64,000 nt of DNA from Hyphomicrobiales bacterium (GCA_930633525.1 CAKNFP010000002.1:868001-932000); one strand, 5' to 3'. Numbered from the stretch's first letter, positions 1 to 9,674 are shown. The notes: generated by a model from the sequence alone, not told the origin. Numbers and translations: made by a program.

Positions 1-296
1 TTCTGAAACAGGAGACCTTCCCGCTGCGCGCCGGCCCGATGACGCTGTTTCGCTTGTCCATGCGCGCCGATGGTTCGCTCAGGATCTTCGCGACCGAAGG
101 TGTCATCGAGGATCAGCGGTCCAGCGCGAACCGCGCCGCCGGTTATTTCCGCCCGTCGGCCGGCACGGCAGAGGCGCTGGTTCGGCAGTTCATCGATGAG
201 GGCTATGAGCACCATGTCACAGCGGTGTACGGCCATTGGGGCGATGCCGTCTCGCATCTCGGCCGCCAGTTCGGCGTGAAGGTGGACCATGCCTGA
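1..296 (+). CDS. 3' end of a sugar isomerase (L-fucose/L-arabinose isomerase-like), partial
   Basis: The reading frame is open from base 3 and lacks its start, so only about 97 C-terminal residues are visible. Phrases such as VTAVYGHWGDAVSHLGRQFG and the preceding strand-rich stretch (MTLFRLSMRADGSLRIFATEG) resemble the C-terminal beta domain of L-fucose/L-arabinose isomerase-family proteins, which interconvert aldoses and ketoses in the cytoplasm. The gene overlaps the next (GH31) gene by 8 bases, so the two are translationally coupled in a carbohydrate-use operon. The catalytic metal-binding residues lie outside the window, so activity and substrate cannot be judged. The family call rests on my recollection of the C-terminal pattern. 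Confidence 0.55.
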   Translation, partial: LKQETFPLRAGPMTLFRLSMRADGSLRIFATEGVIEDQRSSANRAAGYFRPSAGTAEALVRQFIDEGYEHHVTAVYGHWGDAVSHLGRQFGVKVDHA

Positions 297-2313
297 TAGC
301 CAGCCCGACAACCAGGCAGGCGCGTTTCACGCAAGGGCGCCCGATCATCCCGTGAGCATCGGCTGGCGTGCGGCCGGCGGATCGTGGACGACGGTGCCCT
401 TCTCCGAAGCCGGCAGTACCGTCAGCGTCACAGAGAAGCCCGGTGGCGGGACACGGATCGTCGTCACCCGCGCAGGAGCCGCAGCTGTCGAGATCGCTTT
501 TGCCGTGCCGGCCAAGTTCCAGGCCTTCGGCGGCGGCGAGCGTTTCGAGACGCTCGATCTGCGCGGCCAGTCAGTCCGCTTCTACCTGGAGAACTTTGGC
601 CTCGGCAACGGCACCTATCTGCCGAGCCCGTGGATCGCCACGACGCTCGGCTATTCCCTCTTCCTGCCCGACGAGGCGCCTGCCGTCTTCCACATCGCCG
701 CGCCCTTCGATCCCAACGTTTTGCGCGTCCAGGTCGAAGGCGAGAGCCTGACGCTGGATATCGATCGCGGCGGCCTCGAAGAACTCTATGCGGCGCTGAT
801 CGCGCGGATCGGTCCACCGCTGATGCCGGACGCGCATTTCTTCGGCCTCTGGAAGGCGGGTGACTGGCGTTTCGAAAATGCGGCGACGGTCGCGGCGGAT
901 GTCGCCGGCCATGCCGGCCTCAACTTGCCGATGGCGGTCAAGCTCATCGATGCCTACTGGGCGAGCGAGGTCCATTCCTTTGCCTTCGATACGAGGAAAT
1001 ATCCCGATGCCTGGGGCATGGTGTCGGACATGGCCAGGGATGGAACAGGGATCTATCTCTGGCTTTGTCCCTGGGTCGTCGTCGGCACCAAGTCCTTCGA
1101 CTACGCCAGCGCCAAGGGTTATGTGATCGTCGATCGGCATGGCGCGCTGATCACGCGCCGTCCCGGTGCCAATCCCAATGTTGTCGCGGCGCTCATCGAC
1201 TTCTCGAACCCGGAGGCAAGCGCCTGGTGGTCGGGCAACCTTCGCGGCCTCATTGAACAGGGGATCGTGGGCTTCAAGGCCGATTTCGGTGAACAGCTGC
1301 CCGAACATGCCGTACTTCACTCCGGCGAGACCGGCGGGCGCGCCCATAACGCCTTCGTGCGCTATTACCTCGACGCGACGATCGCGGCCTTCGACGGCAA
1401 GACGCCGGCGATCATCAGCCGTTCCGGCTCGCCGCGCGTCCGCGCGCCCATCTGGAGCGGTGACCAGACTTCGGATTTCTGTCCCAAGACCGGCCTGCCA
1501 TCCGCGATACGCGCCGTGCAGAGCGCCAATCTCTCCGGATGGTCCTTCATCGGCAGCGATCTTGGCGGCTATTTCGGCACGCCGACGCCGCAGGTTTTCG
1601 CGCGATGGACACAGTTCGCCTGTTTCACGCCGCTGATGATGCTGCACGGGCTCGGCTGTCGGGAGCCGTGGGACATGGATGCGGCATCGACGGCCATCTA
1701 TGCCGATTACGCGAGGCTCCACCTCGCCCTCCGGCCGATTTTCGAACACTACGGCCGGGAGGCCGCCAGCGGCGGCTTGCCGATGCTGCGCATGATGCCG
1801 CTCGCTTTCCCGGATATCGATTGGAGCGGGATCAACGATTGGGATCAGCAATTCATGCTGGGGCAGGATATTCTCGTCGCGCCCGTCGCCTTCTACGGCA
1901 ATACCCGTGCGGTCTATTTGCCGAAAGGCGAGTGGTATGACGTACTGGCGGATGAATGGGTCAGCGGACCGGCCTGGCGCATTCACGACGTGCCGCTCGA
2001 TAGGATGCCGCTCTTCCTGCGCGACGGGGCGCGGCTGACGCTTGCCCAGGACGCCAGCGGCCATGATGGAAGCCCGGCCGCGATCGGCCTCATCGTCGTC
2101 AATCCGGATCGGCCGTCATCGGTGGACGCAAAGCGCGGCTTCACCACTGATTGGCGTGTTGATCACGTTGGGATCGTCGGCGTCCGGGGACGAACGGCGT
2201 CCCATTCCCGCGCGGTGGGCCAACCGGCAACGGCCGAGAATATCGCCAAGTGGTTCGGCCGGGATATCGTGTGGCTTGCGCCAGGAGTGGATGTCGAGAT
2301 CAATCCCGGCTGA
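289..2313 (+). CDS. Glycoside hydrolase family 31 (alpha-xylosidase/alpha-glucosidase-like)
   Basis: A 674-residue retaining alpha-glycosidase of the YicI branch of GH31. An N-terminal beta-sandwich (about 1-190) precedes the (beta/alpha)8 barrel. The GFKADFGE block places the nucleophile at D332 and the SGDQTSD block places the acid/base at D392; DLGGYFG and the late LPKGEWYDVL segment are also GH31-typical. There is no signal peptide, so it should act in the cytoplasm on imported alpha-linked oligosaccharides or glycosides. The start overlaps the isomerase end by 8 bases, and the sugar ABC importer begins 54 bases downstream. Sulfoquinovosidase is less likely because the QDW segment I associate with YihQ is not present. 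The substrate (alpha-xyloside or alpha-glucoside) is inferred only from family resemblance. Confidence 0.9.
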   Translation: MPDSQPDNQAGAFHARAPDHPVSIGWRAAGGSWTTVPFSEAGSTVSVTEKPGGGTRIVVTRAGAAAVEIAFAVPAKFQAFGGGERFETLDLRGQSVRFYLENFGLGNGTYLPSPWIATTLGYSLFLPDEAPAVFHIAAPFDPNVLRVQVEGESLTLDIDRGGLEELYAALIARIGPPLMPDAHFFGLWKAGDWRFENAATVAADVAGHAGLNLPMAVKLIDAYWASEVHSFAFDTRKYPDAWGMVSDMARDGTGIYLWLCPWVVVGTKSFDYASAKGYVIVDRHGALITRRPGANPNVVAALIDFSNPEASAWWSGNLRGLIEQGIVGFKADFGEQLPEHAVLHSGETGGRAHNAFVRYYLDATIAAFDGKTPAIISRSGSPRVRAPIWSGDQTSDFCPKTGLPSAIRAVQSANLSGWSFIGSDLGGYFGTPTPQVFARWTQFACFTPLMMLHGLGCREPWDMDAASTAIYADYARLHLALRPIFEHYGREAASGGLPMLRMMPLAFPDIDWSGINDWDQQFMLGQDILVAPVAFYGNTRAVYLPKGEWYDVLADEWVSGPAWRIHDVPLDRMPLFLRDGARLTLAQDASGHDGSPAAIGLIVVNPDRPSSVDAKRGFTTDWRVDHVGIVGVRGRTASHSRAVGQPATAENIAKWFGRDIVWLAPGVDVEINPG

Positions 2314-2367
2314 TGGATTTGAAACTCATCAATACAACATAAATTCAATAATAAAGCGGAGGAAACA

Positions 2368-3606
2368 ATGAAGATGCGAAGCAGTCTCAGATTCGGTGCA
2401 GCGATCTCTGCGATCGTTCTTGGCCTTGGATTGGCGCCGGCACTCGCCGACAACATCGTGATGTGGGTCAATGCTCCTCTCGTGCCCGGGCCGAACGCTC
2501 CGATCTATGAGGAGATCAAGGCCTTCGAGGCCAAAACCGGCCACAAGGTCGAGCTGCAGGCCGTGCCGCATATGGAAATGGAGCGCAATCTCTTCGTCGC
2601 GCTGTCCGGCGGAGCCGGCCCGGACGTGATGGCACTCGACATCGCCTGGGTTGCCGGCCTCGCCGATGCCGGGCTCCTTGCCGACATCACCGACAAGACA
2701 AAGCCCATTGCCGCGCAGTACCAGCCCGGGCCGCTTGCGAGCGGGCGATTCCAGGAGAAGCAATACGCCCTCCCGCTCTACACCAACAATGTCGCCCTCT
2801 TCGTCAACGATCGCATGCTGGCGGATGCTGGGATCGCCAAGGCGCCTTCCAACTGGAAGGAATTCCGTGACGCGGCTGTTGCCATGACCAACAAGGAGAA
2901 GGACACCTACGGCGCCAGCTTCGGCGGCAGCCGGATGGGCGCCTTCCAGCTCTACAGTTTCATCTGGCAGAATGGCGGCGAGATCATCGACGAGAAGGGC
3001 GTGCCGCATGTCGCGGAAGCGCCCACGGTCGAGGCGGTGGACTTTCTGGCCAAGCTCTACACCCAGTCGCAGGCCATGCCGAAATCCGTTCTCACGGCCG
3101 GCAACTGGGACGAAGTCCATGCTCCCTTCATCCAGGAGCGCGCCGGCATGGTCGTGACAGGCGACTGGGCGCTGGCCGCGCTCGCCAAGGGCAATCCCAA
3201 TCTCAAGTTTTCCGTTCATCCGCTTCCGGTGGGCGTCAAGGCAGCCACCGTGATCGGCGGCTACAACCTCGCCGCCAAAGCCGGCAGCAAGTCCCCGGAC
3301 GCGAGCTTTGCCCTGATCGAATGGCTGACCGGGCCGCGCAGCGTGGAACTGATGCGCAAATATGAGCGGCTGTCGGCGACCGCCAGCGCCACCACGCCCG
3401 AGGCGATCGCCGCCCTGCCGAAGCAGCTCCAGCCCTTCATGGCGCAGGCCGATGCGGGCCGCGCCCGTCCGGTCGTCGCACCGTGGAGCGAAATCCACGC
3501 GAGCATCTTCGCGAATGCGTGGGACTCGGTGATCCGCGGCAAGCCGGCGCAGGCGGCGATGACGGAGGCCAATACGGCCATCAAGGGTCTGTTGGAGAAG
3601 AAGTAG
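2368..3606 (+). CDS. Sugar ABC transporter substrate-binding protein
   Basis: A 412-residue extracytoplasmic solute-binding protein of the MalE/UgpB family (CUT1 importers). A clear signal peptide (lysine/arginine start, hydrophobic core, APALA cleavage region) ends near residue 27. The mature part has the two-lobe pattern with GPDVMALDIAWVAGLADAGLL and ALPLYTNNVALFVNDRML, both typical of oligosaccharide binders. The start follows a strong GGAGGAAA ribosome site. It heads a compact unit with the two permeases, 1 base before the first, and sits behind the GH31 gene, so its ligand is probably the alpha-glycoside cleaved by that enzyme. Confidence 0.93.
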   Translation: MKMRSSLRFGAAISAIVLGLGLAPALADNIVMWVNAPLVPGPNAPIYEEIKAFEAKTGHKVELQAVPHMEMERNLFVALSGGAGPDVMALDIAWVAGLADAGLLADITDKTKPIAAQYQPGPLASGRFQEKQYALPLYTNNVALFVNDRMLADAGIAKAPSNWKEFRDAAVAMTNKEKDTYGASFGGSRMGAFQLYSFIWQNGGEIIDEKGVPHVAEAPTVEAVDFLAKLYTQSQAMPKSVLTAGNWDEVHAPFIQERAGMVVTGDWALAALAKGNPNLKFSVHPLPVGVKAATVIGGYNLAAKAGSKSPDASFALIEWLTGPRSVELMRKYERLSATASATTPEAIAALPKQLQPFMAQADAGRARPVVAPWSEIHASIFANAWDSVIRGKPAQAAMTEANTAIKGLLEKK

Positions 3607-3607
3607 G

Positions 3608-4552
3608 ATGACCGCGCGCACCCTGAACGCACCGGGCCTGAAAAGAACCTGGTCGTCGATTTTCGAAACCGGGCTGGGTGCGCGCATCTATCCCTATCTG
3701 ATGGTTTTGCCCGCCGTGGTCATTGTTCTCGGCGTCGTCGTCTATCCCGTGGTTTCCGGCGTCATCTCGTCGTTCTATGACGTCACCTTGCGCACCCTCA
3801 ACAATGGGACCGTCACTTTCGTCGGGATGCGCAATTTCCAGCGCGTCTTCGCCGATCCGGTCTTCGTGAAGGCCTCCGTCAACACGCTCATATGGGTGGT
3901 GTTGAACGTGGTTGCGCAGCTTGGCTTAGGCCTCGGCCTTGCGCTGCTGCTCCACCGGGCCATGCCGGGGATAGGCTTTTTCCGCTCCGGCATTCTCGTG
4001 CCATGGGTGGTGCCCAGCGTCGTCGCCGTGCTGACGTGGCGGTGGATGTATGATCCGAGCGTCGGCATCGTGAACGAGATGCTGCTGAAGCTCGGCATCA
4101 TCAGCGACTATCATCCCTGGCTCGGCGACACCGCCACCTCCCTCTATGCGGTCACGGTCGAAAGCATCTGGAAAGGCACGCCCTTCGTCATGCTGCTGCT
4201 GCTCGCGGCGCTGCAGCTCGTGCCGCGCTCCATCCTGGAGGCGGCATCCATGGACGGCGCCTCCGGCTGGCGCAAGCTTTGGTACGTGATCCTGCCGCAG
4301 ATCCGAGTGTCCTTCGCCATCGCGGCGGTGCTCACGTTCATTCTCACCGTCAACAACTTCAATGCGATCTGGCTGATGACTGAAGGCGGTCCGCTGAATT
4401 CATCGGAAATCCTGTTCACACTGGCCTATAAGTATGGCTTCCAGCGCTTTGACCTCGGCATGGCATCCGCCGTCGCGACGATGCTGTTCGTCGGGCTGGT
4501 GATCGCCACCACCATCTATCTCAAGCTCATCCAGGCGCGCGAGGGAGATTAG
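3608..4552 (+). CDS. Sugar ABC transporter permease (MalF/UgpA type)
   Basis: A 314-residue inner-membrane permease with about six membrane segments. The cytoplasmic EAA loop is visible as EAASMDGASGWRKLWYVILPQI (around residues 215-236), the site that docks the ATPase subunit. It begins one base after the binding-protein stop and ends two bases before the second permease, so the three are co-transcribed. With its partner it should form the channel for the sugar importer. No gene for the ATP-hydrolysing subunit follows; it must be upstream of the window, elsewhere, or shared with another CUT1 system. Confidence 0.93.
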   Translation: MTARTLNAPGLKRTWSSIFETGLGARIYPYLMVLPAVVIVLGVVVYPVVSGVISSFYDVTLRTLNNGTVTFVGMRNFQRVFADPVFVKASVNTLIWVVLNVVAQLGLGLGLALLLHRAMPGIGFFRSGILVPWVVPSVVAVLTWRWMYDPSVGIVNEMLLKLGIISDYHPWLGDTATSLYAVTVESIWKGTPFVMLLLLAALQLVPRSILEAASMDGASGWRKLWYVILPQIRVSFAIAAVLTFILTVNNFNAIWLMTEGGPLNSSEILFTLAYKYGFQRFDLGMASAVATMLFVGLVIATTIYLKLIQAREGD

Positions 4553-4554
4553 CC

Positions 4555-5454
4555 ATGAGCCTCGCCTCCGTCTCCGTATCCCGCACCACGGCCGCGCCGC
4601 GCTCTGACGCGCTGCGCCGCACGCGGACGCCGAAGTCGTTGCGAAAGATCCTGACCTACACGACGCTTTGGATCGCCTTCGTGTGGTCGGTCTTTCCCTT
4701 CTACTGGATGATCGCCACATCGCTCAGGGCGAAAGACGAGATCTTCCAGCGACCGCCGGCGCTCGTCCCGCACAGCGTGACGTTTCAGAACTATATCGAC
4801 CTTCTGGTTGGCGCCCACTTCTGGCAGTTCGCGCTCAACAGCCTCATCCTCACCGTGAGCGTCACGCTCATCAGCGTGGCCCTGTCGGTGACGGCCGGCT
4901 ATGCGATGGCGCGCCACCGCTTCAAGGGCTCGGTGGCGCTGCCGCTCTTCATGCTCTACGGGCAGATGTTCCCGCCCGTGCTACTGCTCATCCCCTTCTA
5001 TGTGCAGTTGCGCTATCTCGGCTGGCTCGACAGCCTCTACGGGCTGATACCGGTCTATCTCAGCTACATGCTGCCGCTGTGCGTCTGGCTGATGCGCGGC
5101 TTCTTCTCGCAGGTGCCCCATTCGCTGGAGGATGCGGCGCGCATGGATGGCTGCACACGCTGGCAGGCCTTCTGGAAGGTCATCCTGCCGATGGCGCAGC
5201 CGGGCATCGTCGCAGTCGCGACCTGGGTGATGATCCACACCTGGAACGAGTTTCTCTATGCGAGCACCTTCATCCTCAGCGAGAAGAAGCGCACCCTGCC
5301 ACTCGGGCTCAGCGGGCTCATCGGCCAATACACCACTGACTGGGGCGTGCTGATGGCTGGCGGCGTCATCACGGCGGCGCCGATCCTGCTAGCCTTTTTC
5401 TTCCTGCAAAAGCACCTGGTTGCGGGCGTCGGCGGCGGCGCCGTCAAGGGATGA
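4555..5454 (+). CDS. Sugar ABC transporter permease (MalG/UgpE type)
   Basis: A 299-residue inner-membrane permease with six predicted membrane helices. The EAA-type loop reads EDAARMDGCTRWQAFWKVIL (about residues 190-210), typical of MalG-family proteins, and the long hydrophobic segments FVWSVFPFYWMIATS and APILLAFFFLQ flank the core. It starts 2 bases after the first permease and is followed, after 49 bases, by an enolase-superfamily dehydratase with its own ribosome site. With the preceding two genes it makes a CUT1-type importer lacking an ATPase gene in this window. Confidence 0.93.
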   Translation: MSLASVSVSRTTAAPRSDALRRTRTPKSLRKILTYTTLWIAFVWSVFPFYWMIATSLRAKDEIFQRPPALVPHSVTFQNYIDLLVGAHFWQFALNSLILTVSVTLISVALSVTAGYAMARHRFKGSVALPLFMLYGQMFPPVLLLIPFYVQLRYLGWLDSLYGLIPVYLSYMLPLCVWLMRGFFSQVPHSLEDAARMDGCTRWQAFWKVILPMAQPGIVAVATWVMIHTWNEFLYASTFILSEKKRTLPLGLSGLIGQYTTDWGVLMAGGVITAAPILLAFFFLQKHLVAGVGGGAVKG

Positions 5455-5503
5455 CCGGAGCGCCACGGTCCAACACGAACGAGAACGATGCGGAGGACTA
5501 TCA

Positions 5504-6634
5504 ATGACGACAATCAAGCGGATCGAGGCCTTCGCCCTCTCCTGCCCCACACCCGGCGGCGCGGTGTTCGCCGTCGGCCGGTCCGCCAAGCGCGACATGG
5601 TGCTGGTGCGCATCGAGACGACCGATGGCATCGTGGGCTACGGCGAGGCGCATCACGCCCAGACGCCGAGCACGATCGCCGCCTTTATCAACGACGCGCT
5701 CGGGCCGTCGCTGATCGGCATGGATGCCCATGAAACCGAGGCGATCTGGGATAAATCCTACCGACATTACATCGCGACCCACGGGCCGGGAGCGGCGGCG
5801 GTGATCGGCCTCAGCGGCATCGATCTTGCCCTGTGGGACATCAAGGGCAAGGACCTCGGCCAGCCGGTCTATCGCCTGCTCGGCGGCCGACGACGGCCTA
5901 TCCGCGCCTATGCCGGGGGCATCAGCCTCGGCTTCCAGCCTGTCGATGACCTGAAACGGGAGATCGAGGGCTATATCGGCCGCGGCTACGACTTCATGAA
6001 GCTGCGGGTCGGCGACAGCATCGAGAAGGATCTGGCACGCGTCAGTGCCATTCGCGACGCCTTCGGCCCGGAAATCACGCTGGCCGCGGATGCCGGCACA
6101 CGTTATCGCAGCGCCGATGTCGTGCGCATCGCCGAGATCTGCGAGGCGGGTCGCCTTGCCTGGCTCGAGGAGCCGTTCACGCCGGACAATCTGCCGGGCT
6201 ACCGGCGGCTCCGCGATGCGACCTCGACACCGCTCGCCGCTGGCGAGAACCACTTCACGCGCCACGAACTGCGCGCCCTGATTTCGGAGCAGCTGATCGA
6301 ATTCGTCCAGGCTGACGCCTGCAAGACCGGCGGGATCACCGAGATCCTGAAGATCGCGGCGCTGGCGGACACATGGCATCTGCAGTTCGCACCGCATACC
6401 AGCGCGTCGGTGCTCAGCACCGCCGCCTCGGTGCATGTTCTGTCGATCGCGCCCAACGCTTTCATCTATGAGGCCGATGTCTCGGCGATCAATGCCTTCC
6501 GCGACGATCTCGGCCCCCCCTTCGCCATCGAGAACGGGACGATCCTCGCGCCGGAGGGTCCGGGGCTGGGCGTTGAGATCGATGAGCGCCTGATCACGCG
6601 CTATCCGTTCATTCCCGGCGCCTCCTACCAATAG
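5504..6634 (+). CDS. Mandelate racemase/muconate lactonizing enzyme family protein (acid-sugar dehydratase-like)
   Basis: A 376-residue enolase-superfamily enzyme. I chose the ATG at 5504 because GGAGG lies 7 bases before it; an upstream in-frame ATG would add 28 residues of low-quality sequence. Visible catalytic features: K166-x-R168 (FMKLRVG) on the second strand, metal ligands D196 (AADAG), E222 (EEPFTPDN) and E248 (GENHF), and H298 (APHTSAS), whose partner aspartate lies in QADACKTGG. The His/Asp dyad places it in the mandelate racemase subgroup, which contains many sugar-acid dehydratases. Next to a glycosidase and sugar importer, dehydration of an aldonic acid is a reasonable inference; the substrate is not deducible. 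Confidence 0.88.
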   Translation: MTTIKRIEAFALSCPTPGGAVFAVGRSAKRDMVLVRIETTDGIVGYGEAHHAQTPSTIAAFINDALGPSLIGMDAHETEAIWDKSYRHYIATHGPGAAAVIGLSGIDLALWDIKGKDLGQPVYRLLGGRRRPIRAYAGGISLGFQPVDDLKREIEGYIGRGYDFMKLRVGDSIEKDLARVSAIRDAFGPEITLAADAGTRYRSADVVRIAEICEAGRLAWLEEPFTPDNLPGYRRLRDATSTPLAAGENHFTRHELRALISEQLIEFVQADACKTGGITEILKIAALADTWHLQFAPHTSASVLSTAASVHVLSIAPNAFIYEADVSAINAFRDDLGPPFAIENGTILAPEGPGLGVEIDERLITRYPFIPGASYQ

Positions 6635-6692
6635 AGCGGGCGCCGGCCGGGTCCGGGCGCGTCGTCCATCTGGAACAGTACCTACGGTCGCG

Positions 6693-7088
6693 TCAGGCTG
6701 GTCCCGCCGCGATCGCCTCGATCTCCACGACAAACTCCGGCCGGGAGAAACCGGAGACGATCATCAAGGTCGAAGCGGGATAAGGCTGGGGAAAGAGCGC
6801 GTTGCGCACGTCCATGTAGGGAGCCATATGTTCGCGCGCCGTCACATAGGCATTGATACGGACGACATTGGCCAGCGTCATCCCCGCTTGCCGCAAGACA
6901 GCCTCGATATTGGCGAAGCACAATTCCGCCTGAGCCTTGCATCCCTCGGGCACTCGTCTGTCGGCGGCAACGCCAAGCTGGCCTGAACAGAACAGCAAGC
7001 GGGAATGGCCCGGAACGAGCACCCCATGGCTGTAATTGGAAAATGGCGGCGCGATATCGGAAGCATTGATGGCAGTGTTCATACGCAT
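6693..7088 (-). CDS. RidA family (YjgF/YER057c) protein
   Basis: A 131-residue member of the RidA family, small trimeric proteins that hydrolyse reactive enamines/imines or related intermediates. The start at 7088 is supported by AGAGGAA just upstream; a further in-frame ATG at 7106 would include that ribosome site in the coding part. Family patterns visible are LLFCSGQLGVA, QAELCFANIEAVLRQAGMTLANVVR and STLMIVSGFSRPEFVVEIEAIA. The conserved arginine of enamine-active RidA proteins seems replaced: the usual R-x-x-V after the alanine-rich strand reads S-G-F-S-R-P-E-F, so it could belong to one of the Rid2-7 subgroups. It is convergent with the dehydratase gene. Confidence 0.88.
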   Translation of the reverse strand: MRMNTAINASDIAPPFSNYSHGVLVPGHSRLLFCSGQLGVAADRRVPEGCKAQAELCFANIEAVLRQAGMTLANVVRINAYVTAREHMAPYMDVRNALFPQPYPASTLMIVSGFSRPEFVVEIEAIAAGPA

Positions 7089-7418
7089 TGTTTCCTCTTT
7101 GAGCACAGGCTATGCGCTCGGTTGTCTTTTGCCAATTCGGCGATGGACAATTATCCACCATGCCTTGCGCTTCAGAGGCGGCTTGACATTTCCGCACGTT
7201 TCTTGGACATTCAACGCACCCCATGGCACAGGGCTGCCCAGGAACGAGCCGCAACTCACTATGATCGCGAAGCGATCAATGGAGAAGCGTGGTGCTCGTG
7301 ACATGAAGTCCGGATATTCCCCCGATCATCGCTGCCGCTGCGAGGCCAAGGCCGCCTTTCCGGTCCGCGCACGACGCCGGCTCTGCCCCTTCGACGCCCC
7401 GCCCTGCGGAGTATCATC
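7089..7418. other. Intergenic region between divergent RidA and creatininase-family genes
   Basis: About 330 bases separate the two divergent starts. A TTGACA hexamer at about 7182-7187 could be a -35 element for the rightward genes, but I see no convincing -10 at the right distance. Short open frames here overlap each other and have no ribosome sites or recognisable protein patterns. I see no palindrome strong enough to call as an operator. Confidence 0.4.
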
Positions 7419-8234
7419 ATGACAAGCCGCAGCGGCCGTTGGGCCGATCTTACCCGGATCGATTTCGAGGCGCTCGATCGAGCCCGCGCCATTGTGGTGC
7501 TGCCGATAGGAGCCACGGAACAACACGGTCCCCATCTGCCGGTCTCCGTGGACAGCGACCTGGCAGAAGCGGTCGTCGAGCGAGCCCTGCCGCTGGTCAC
7601 GCCAGATCTGACGGTTCTGGCCCTGCCTACCCTTTCCTACGGCAAGAGCAACGAGCATGGCACGATAGCGGGAACCCTCACCCTCTCGGCCAGGACCTTG
7701 ATGGGCTTACTGACGGACATCGCAGAGAGCTTATCGACAACAGGCTTCCGTCGCCTCGTTATACTGAACTCACATGGCGGAAATTCATCTATACTTGATA
7801 TCGCAGCGCGCGATATCAAAATTGATTTCGGCCTCACGGTGGCGACCTGTCACTGGTACAATTTCAACGAGGCCGCCGCTCTCACCGATCCGTCAGAACA
7901 GGCCTATGGCATCCACGCCGGCCTGGTCGAGACCAGCGCCATGCTGACCTTGAGACCCGAACGCGTCGTGATGGAACGCGCGGCCAACTTCCCGAACCGC
8001 GCGCAGGACTGGCAAGCGAGATTCCGCCATCTCGGCCTGTCAGCCGGCCGCGCGCGGCCGGCCTGGGTCATGGACGAACTCAACGACGCCGGCGCCTGCG
8101 GAGACGCGGCCTCGGCGACGGCGGCGATGGGCGAACAATTGCTCACCAATGCCGCGCGCAATTTTGCCGATTTCCTCGCCGAGTTCGGCCGGTTCTGCGA
8201 TGGGCAGGCGGCTCCCATGCCCGGCAACGCATAA
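7419..8234 (+). CDS. Creatininase family amidohydrolase
   Basis: A 271-residue member of the creatininase/creatinine amidohydrolase family, metal-dependent hydrolases that open cyclic amides such as creatinine or act on formamide-type substrates. Diagnostic blocks are PIGATEQHGPHLPVSVDSD (metal-binding Glu, His and Asp near residues 34-48), NSHGGNSSILDIAARD (about 123-138) and GIHAGLVETSAML (about 166-178, second metal glutamate). It opens a tight plus-strand unit with two flavoproteins and a deaminase-like amidohydrolase. That setting favours hydrolysis of a ring amide in a nitrogen-compound pathway over true creatinine use; the substrate is unknown. Confidence 0.9.
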   Translation: MTSRSGRWADLTRIDFEALDRARAIVVLPIGATEQHGPHLPVSVDSDLAEAVVERALPLVTPDLTVLALPTLSYGKSNEHGTIAGTLTLSARTLMGLLTDIAESLSTTGFRRLVILNSHGGNSSILDIAARDIKIDFGLTVATCHWYNFNEAAALTDPSEQAYGIHAGLVETSAMLTLRPERVVMERAANFPNRAQDWQARFRHLGLSAGRARPAWVMDELNDAGACGDAASATAAMGEQLLTNAARNFADFLAEFGRFCDGQAAPMPGNA

Positions 8235-8252
8235 AATATTTCTGGAGGAAAC

Positions 8253-9674
8253 ATGTCCATTTCCGGGAAGACCTCGATCGATTGGCAGGCCTTTCGCCAT
8301 GAGCTTGGCGATATCGAGTCGTTCGATACGCCGTCTATCGTCAAGAAGCGTTCCCGTGATTTCTTCTGGTATAGCCCCATTCTCAATCGAGAGCTCGCCG
8401 CGAGCTTTGGGGACCTCGTGGTGGCACCGAAGACGATCGACGAACTCAAGCGCTGCATTACGCAGGCGGTGGCCTGGCAGGTGCCCACCGTGGTGCGTGG
8501 TGGCGGCACCGGCAACTACGGCCAAGCCGTGCCACTTGATGGCGGACTGATCATCGACATGACCGGCGTCAACCGCATCCTTTCGATCGATGGCGATACC
8601 GTCCATGTCGAGGCCGGCTGCAAGATCGGCGCGATCAACTCGGCGCTGGCGGCCCATGGCCGGGAGTTGCCCCTGTTCCCTTCGACCGAAGCGCTCGCCA
8701 CAATCGGAGGCTTCATCGCCGGCGGTTCGGGCGGCATCGGCTCCATCCGCCATGGCATGTTGCGCGATGGCGGCAATATCAACACCATCGGCGCGCTCTC
8801 CATGGAGAAGGAGCCCCGGCACCACGTTTTCCAGGGCGAGGATATCCGCGCGATCCATCATGCCTGGGGCCTCAATGGCATCATCACGGACCTCGTGCTC
8901 AAGACAATCCCCTCGCCGCGTTGGATCAATGTGATCGCGTCCTTTGCCGGCTATCGGGAGGCCTTCGAGGGCGGGATCGCCGCCGGTTCCGAGCGGGCGC
9001 TTCCGCTGAAACTGCTGACAACCATCGACGCGCGCATCGCCGCCTCCATTCGCAGTCTCGGCGGCATTGGCCAGAGCGGTCGGGCGCTGCTGTTCGCTGT
9101 CGTGGCGGCCGACGATGCGGCGCGCCTGCAGGATATTCTGCGCGTCGCGGGCGGGCGTCGGGAGATGGCGGATGACGATGTGGCGATGCGCGCGGCCGGG
9201 CTGCCGCAGATGTCCGATTTCTCCTACAATCACACCACCCTGCAGATCCTCAAGCAGGATCGTGGCGTAACCTATCTTCAGGTGACCTTCCGCGCACCGC
9301 TCGATAGCGGCAAGATTGCCCCATTACAGGCCATATTTGGCGACGAGGTGCTCATGCATCATGAATTCGCACTTCTCAACGGTGAACTCGTAGCCTTCGA
9401 CCTTCCTGTCGTGCGCTACACCACCGACGAGCGTCTGTTTGAACTGATGCGCATCTATGATGCCCATGGCTGCCCCGCGTCCAATCCGCATGTGCCTTTC
9501 GTCGAGGGGGGCTCCATGAAGCCGGACTTTCGCCATCTCGCCTGGAAAAAGCGCCTCGATCCGCACGGCCTTCTCAACTCCGCGAAATCCCGTTTCTGGA
9601 ACGATGTGAAACATCTGTCGGCGGACGAGATCGAAGCGCTGCCACCGCACCAGCCGGTCAGGAAGGCATCATGA
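8253..9674 (+). CDS. FAD-linked oxidase (PCMH-type FAD-binding oxidoreductase)
   Basis: A 473-residue flavoprotein. The N-terminal half holds the FAD-binding PCMH domain: [20 protein letters not shown] (about 78-97), [10 protein letters not shown] and [12 protein letters not shown] (about 153-164). The C-terminal part ends in [15 protein letters not shown], typical of GlcD-like oxidases. The family oxidises 2-hydroxy acids, alcohols or amines with FAD. Translation begins 18 bases after the creatininase stop behind TGGAGGAAAC, and its end overlaps the next flavoprotein by 4 bases, so both are coupled. No Fe-S partner is nearby; electrons may pass to oxygen, to quinone, or through the adjacent reductase. 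Confidence 0.88.
   Translation: MSISGKTSIDWQAFRHELGDIESFDTPSIVKKRSRDFFWYSPILNRELAASFGDLVVAPKTIDELKRCITQAVAWQVPTVVRGGGTGNYGQAVPLDGGLIIDMTGVNRILSIDGDTVHVEAGCKIGAINSALAAHGRELPLFPSTEALATIGGFIAGGSGGIGSIRHGMLRDGGNINTIGALSMEKEPRHHVFQGEDIRAIHHAWGLNGIITDLVLKTIPSPRWINVIASFAGYREAFEGGIAAGSERALPLKLLTTIDARIAASIRSLGGIGQSGRALLFAVVAADDAARLQDILRVAGGRREMADDDVAMRAAGLPQMSDFSYNHTTLQILKQDRGVTYLQVTFRAPLDSGKIAPLQAIFGDEVLMHHEFALLNGELVAFDLPVVRYTTDERLFELMRIYDAHGCPASNPHVPFVEGGSMKPDFRHLAWKKRLDPHGLLNSAKSRFWNDVKHLSADEIEALPPHQPVRKAS

Noticed and set aside
571..2064. A 497-codon open frame on the minus strand opposite the GH31 gene
   Set aside because: It mirrors codon structure of the GH31 gene in high-GC DNA, has His/Arg/Gly-rich composition, no family pattern and no ribosome site.
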